Origin: Alphaproteobacteria bacterium
GTDB taxonomy: Bacteria; Pseudomonadota; Alphaproteobacteria; ATCC43930; CGMCC-115725
Assembly (NCBI GenBank): GCA_030039815.1
Contig: JASHUW010000283.1
Span: forward strand, 1-7,191
DNA length: 7,191 nt
Direction: 5' to 3'
The translations under genes and the position numbers were made by a program. Under the pieces are notes generated by a model, which ran no database searches, was not told the origin of the DNA, and saw only the letters and a program-made list of their open reading frames with translations. This document shows, piece by piece, positions 6,983 to 7,191 of this stretch (position 1 is the stretch's first letter; each line of letters begins with the position of its first letter).

Positions 6983-6987
6983 AGGGG
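6983..6987 (+). promoter_or_regulatory. Shine-Dalgarno site of the lipoprotein gene
   Basis: AGGGG lies 9 nt before TTG 6997 and favours that start over the other in-frame TTG at 6973, which follows immediately on a TGA stop and lacks a ribosome site. The frame has no ATG or GTG near the signal peptide. Confidence 0.45.
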
Positions 6988-6996
6988 AAACTAGGA

Positions 6997-7191
6997 TTGC
7001 CGATTAGCGCGCGTTTACCGTCGTGGCGGCGCCTGCCCACAAGCTGGCGCCGGCTTGCCCCCGCCCTCGCCTGCGCCCTGCTCGCCGCCTGCGGCACGCA
7101 TGCGTCGCCGCCGGACAGCTCGACGGGGGACCTCTTCGCTCGCGGTATCGAGCAGATCACCGATCTCTACATCGAGCCGATTTGCGGCCAG
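6997..7191 (+). CDS. N-terminus of a putative lipoprotein, possibly an S41-type peptidase (3' truncated by window)
   Basis: Sixty-five codons are visible to the window end. The start begins PISARLPSWRRLP, an arginine-rich n-region, followed by a hydrophobic stretch (LAPALACALLAA) and a lipobox LAAC with Cys32. This is a signal peptidase II site, so the mature protein should be lipid-anchored. Gly33 follows the cysteine rather than Asp at +2, which suggests outer-membrane sorting rather than retention. After a short Ser/Pro linker comes DLFARGIEQITDLYIEP, which resembles the start of C-terminal processing (S41/Ctp) peptidases, where a helix with a YxEP-like end precedes the PDZ and protease domains. 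That resemblance is my inference from a short stretch; an unrelated periplasmic lipoprotein is possible. A non-ATG start (TTG) is needed. It is separated from rnr by 119 nt holding a hairpin and a weak promoter candidate, so it may be a separate transcription unit. Confidence 0.62.
   Translation, partial: MPISARLPSWRRLPTSWRRLAPALACALLAACGTHASPPDSSTGDLFARGIEQITDLYIEPICGQ

Noticed and set aside
1..7191. CRISPR array, tRNA/rRNA genes, insertion sequences, phage or defence genes
   Set aside because: No regularly spaced repeats, RNA-gene folds, terminal inverted repeats or matching protein motifs were seen on either strand; nearly all the sequence is explained by five housekeeping genes and one lipoprotein start.

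Overview
The window is a compact, GC-rich (about two thirds G+C by eye), entirely plus-strand block of housekeeping genes. The gene content, order and protein sequences suggest an alphaproteobacterium. I cannot place it to order; Rhodospirillales, Sphingomonadales and Hyphomicrobiales relatives all remain possible. No tRNA, rRNA, CRISPR array, insertion sequence, phage gene or toxin-antitoxin pair is visible, and no new multi-gene system stands out.

Layout: (1) 1-678, the C-terminal half of a class I-type dihydroorotase (pyrC or its non-catalytic paralogue). (2) 675-1265, plsY, acyl-phosphate:glycerol-3-phosphate acyltransferase, overlapping pyrC by ATGA. (3) 1275-2405, dprA, the RecA loader for incoming single-stranded DNA, 9 nt after plsY and apparently begun from CTG. 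(4) 2439-5111, topA, DNA topoisomerase I. (5) 5171-6877, an RNase R/RNase II-family exoribonuclease with intact RNB and S1 domains but no N-terminal winged helix or first cold-shock domain. (6) 6997-7191, the start of a lipoprotein gene, possibly an S41-type processing peptidase, running off the window. Spacing of the first four genes (4-nt overlap, 9 nt, 33 nt) looks like one operon for pyrimidine synthesis, phospholipid synthesis and DNA maintenance. Such grouping is familiar in Alphaproteobacteria and does not imply a shared pathway. A 119-nt gap with a GC-rich hairpin and a weak promoter-like element precedes the lipoprotein gene.

The places worth a second look are gene boundaries and single residues. 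The RNase R reading frame has no ATG/GTG/TTG before residues that already match the family, and it lacks about 169 residues compared with E. coli, which suggests a deletion or an assembly fault at the topA-rnr junction. The dprA frame also has no standard start codon ahead of its conserved N-terminus and shares the plsY reading frame. The dihydroorotase has Pro where a metal-binding His is usual. PlsY has Ser in place of a normally conserved Asn.
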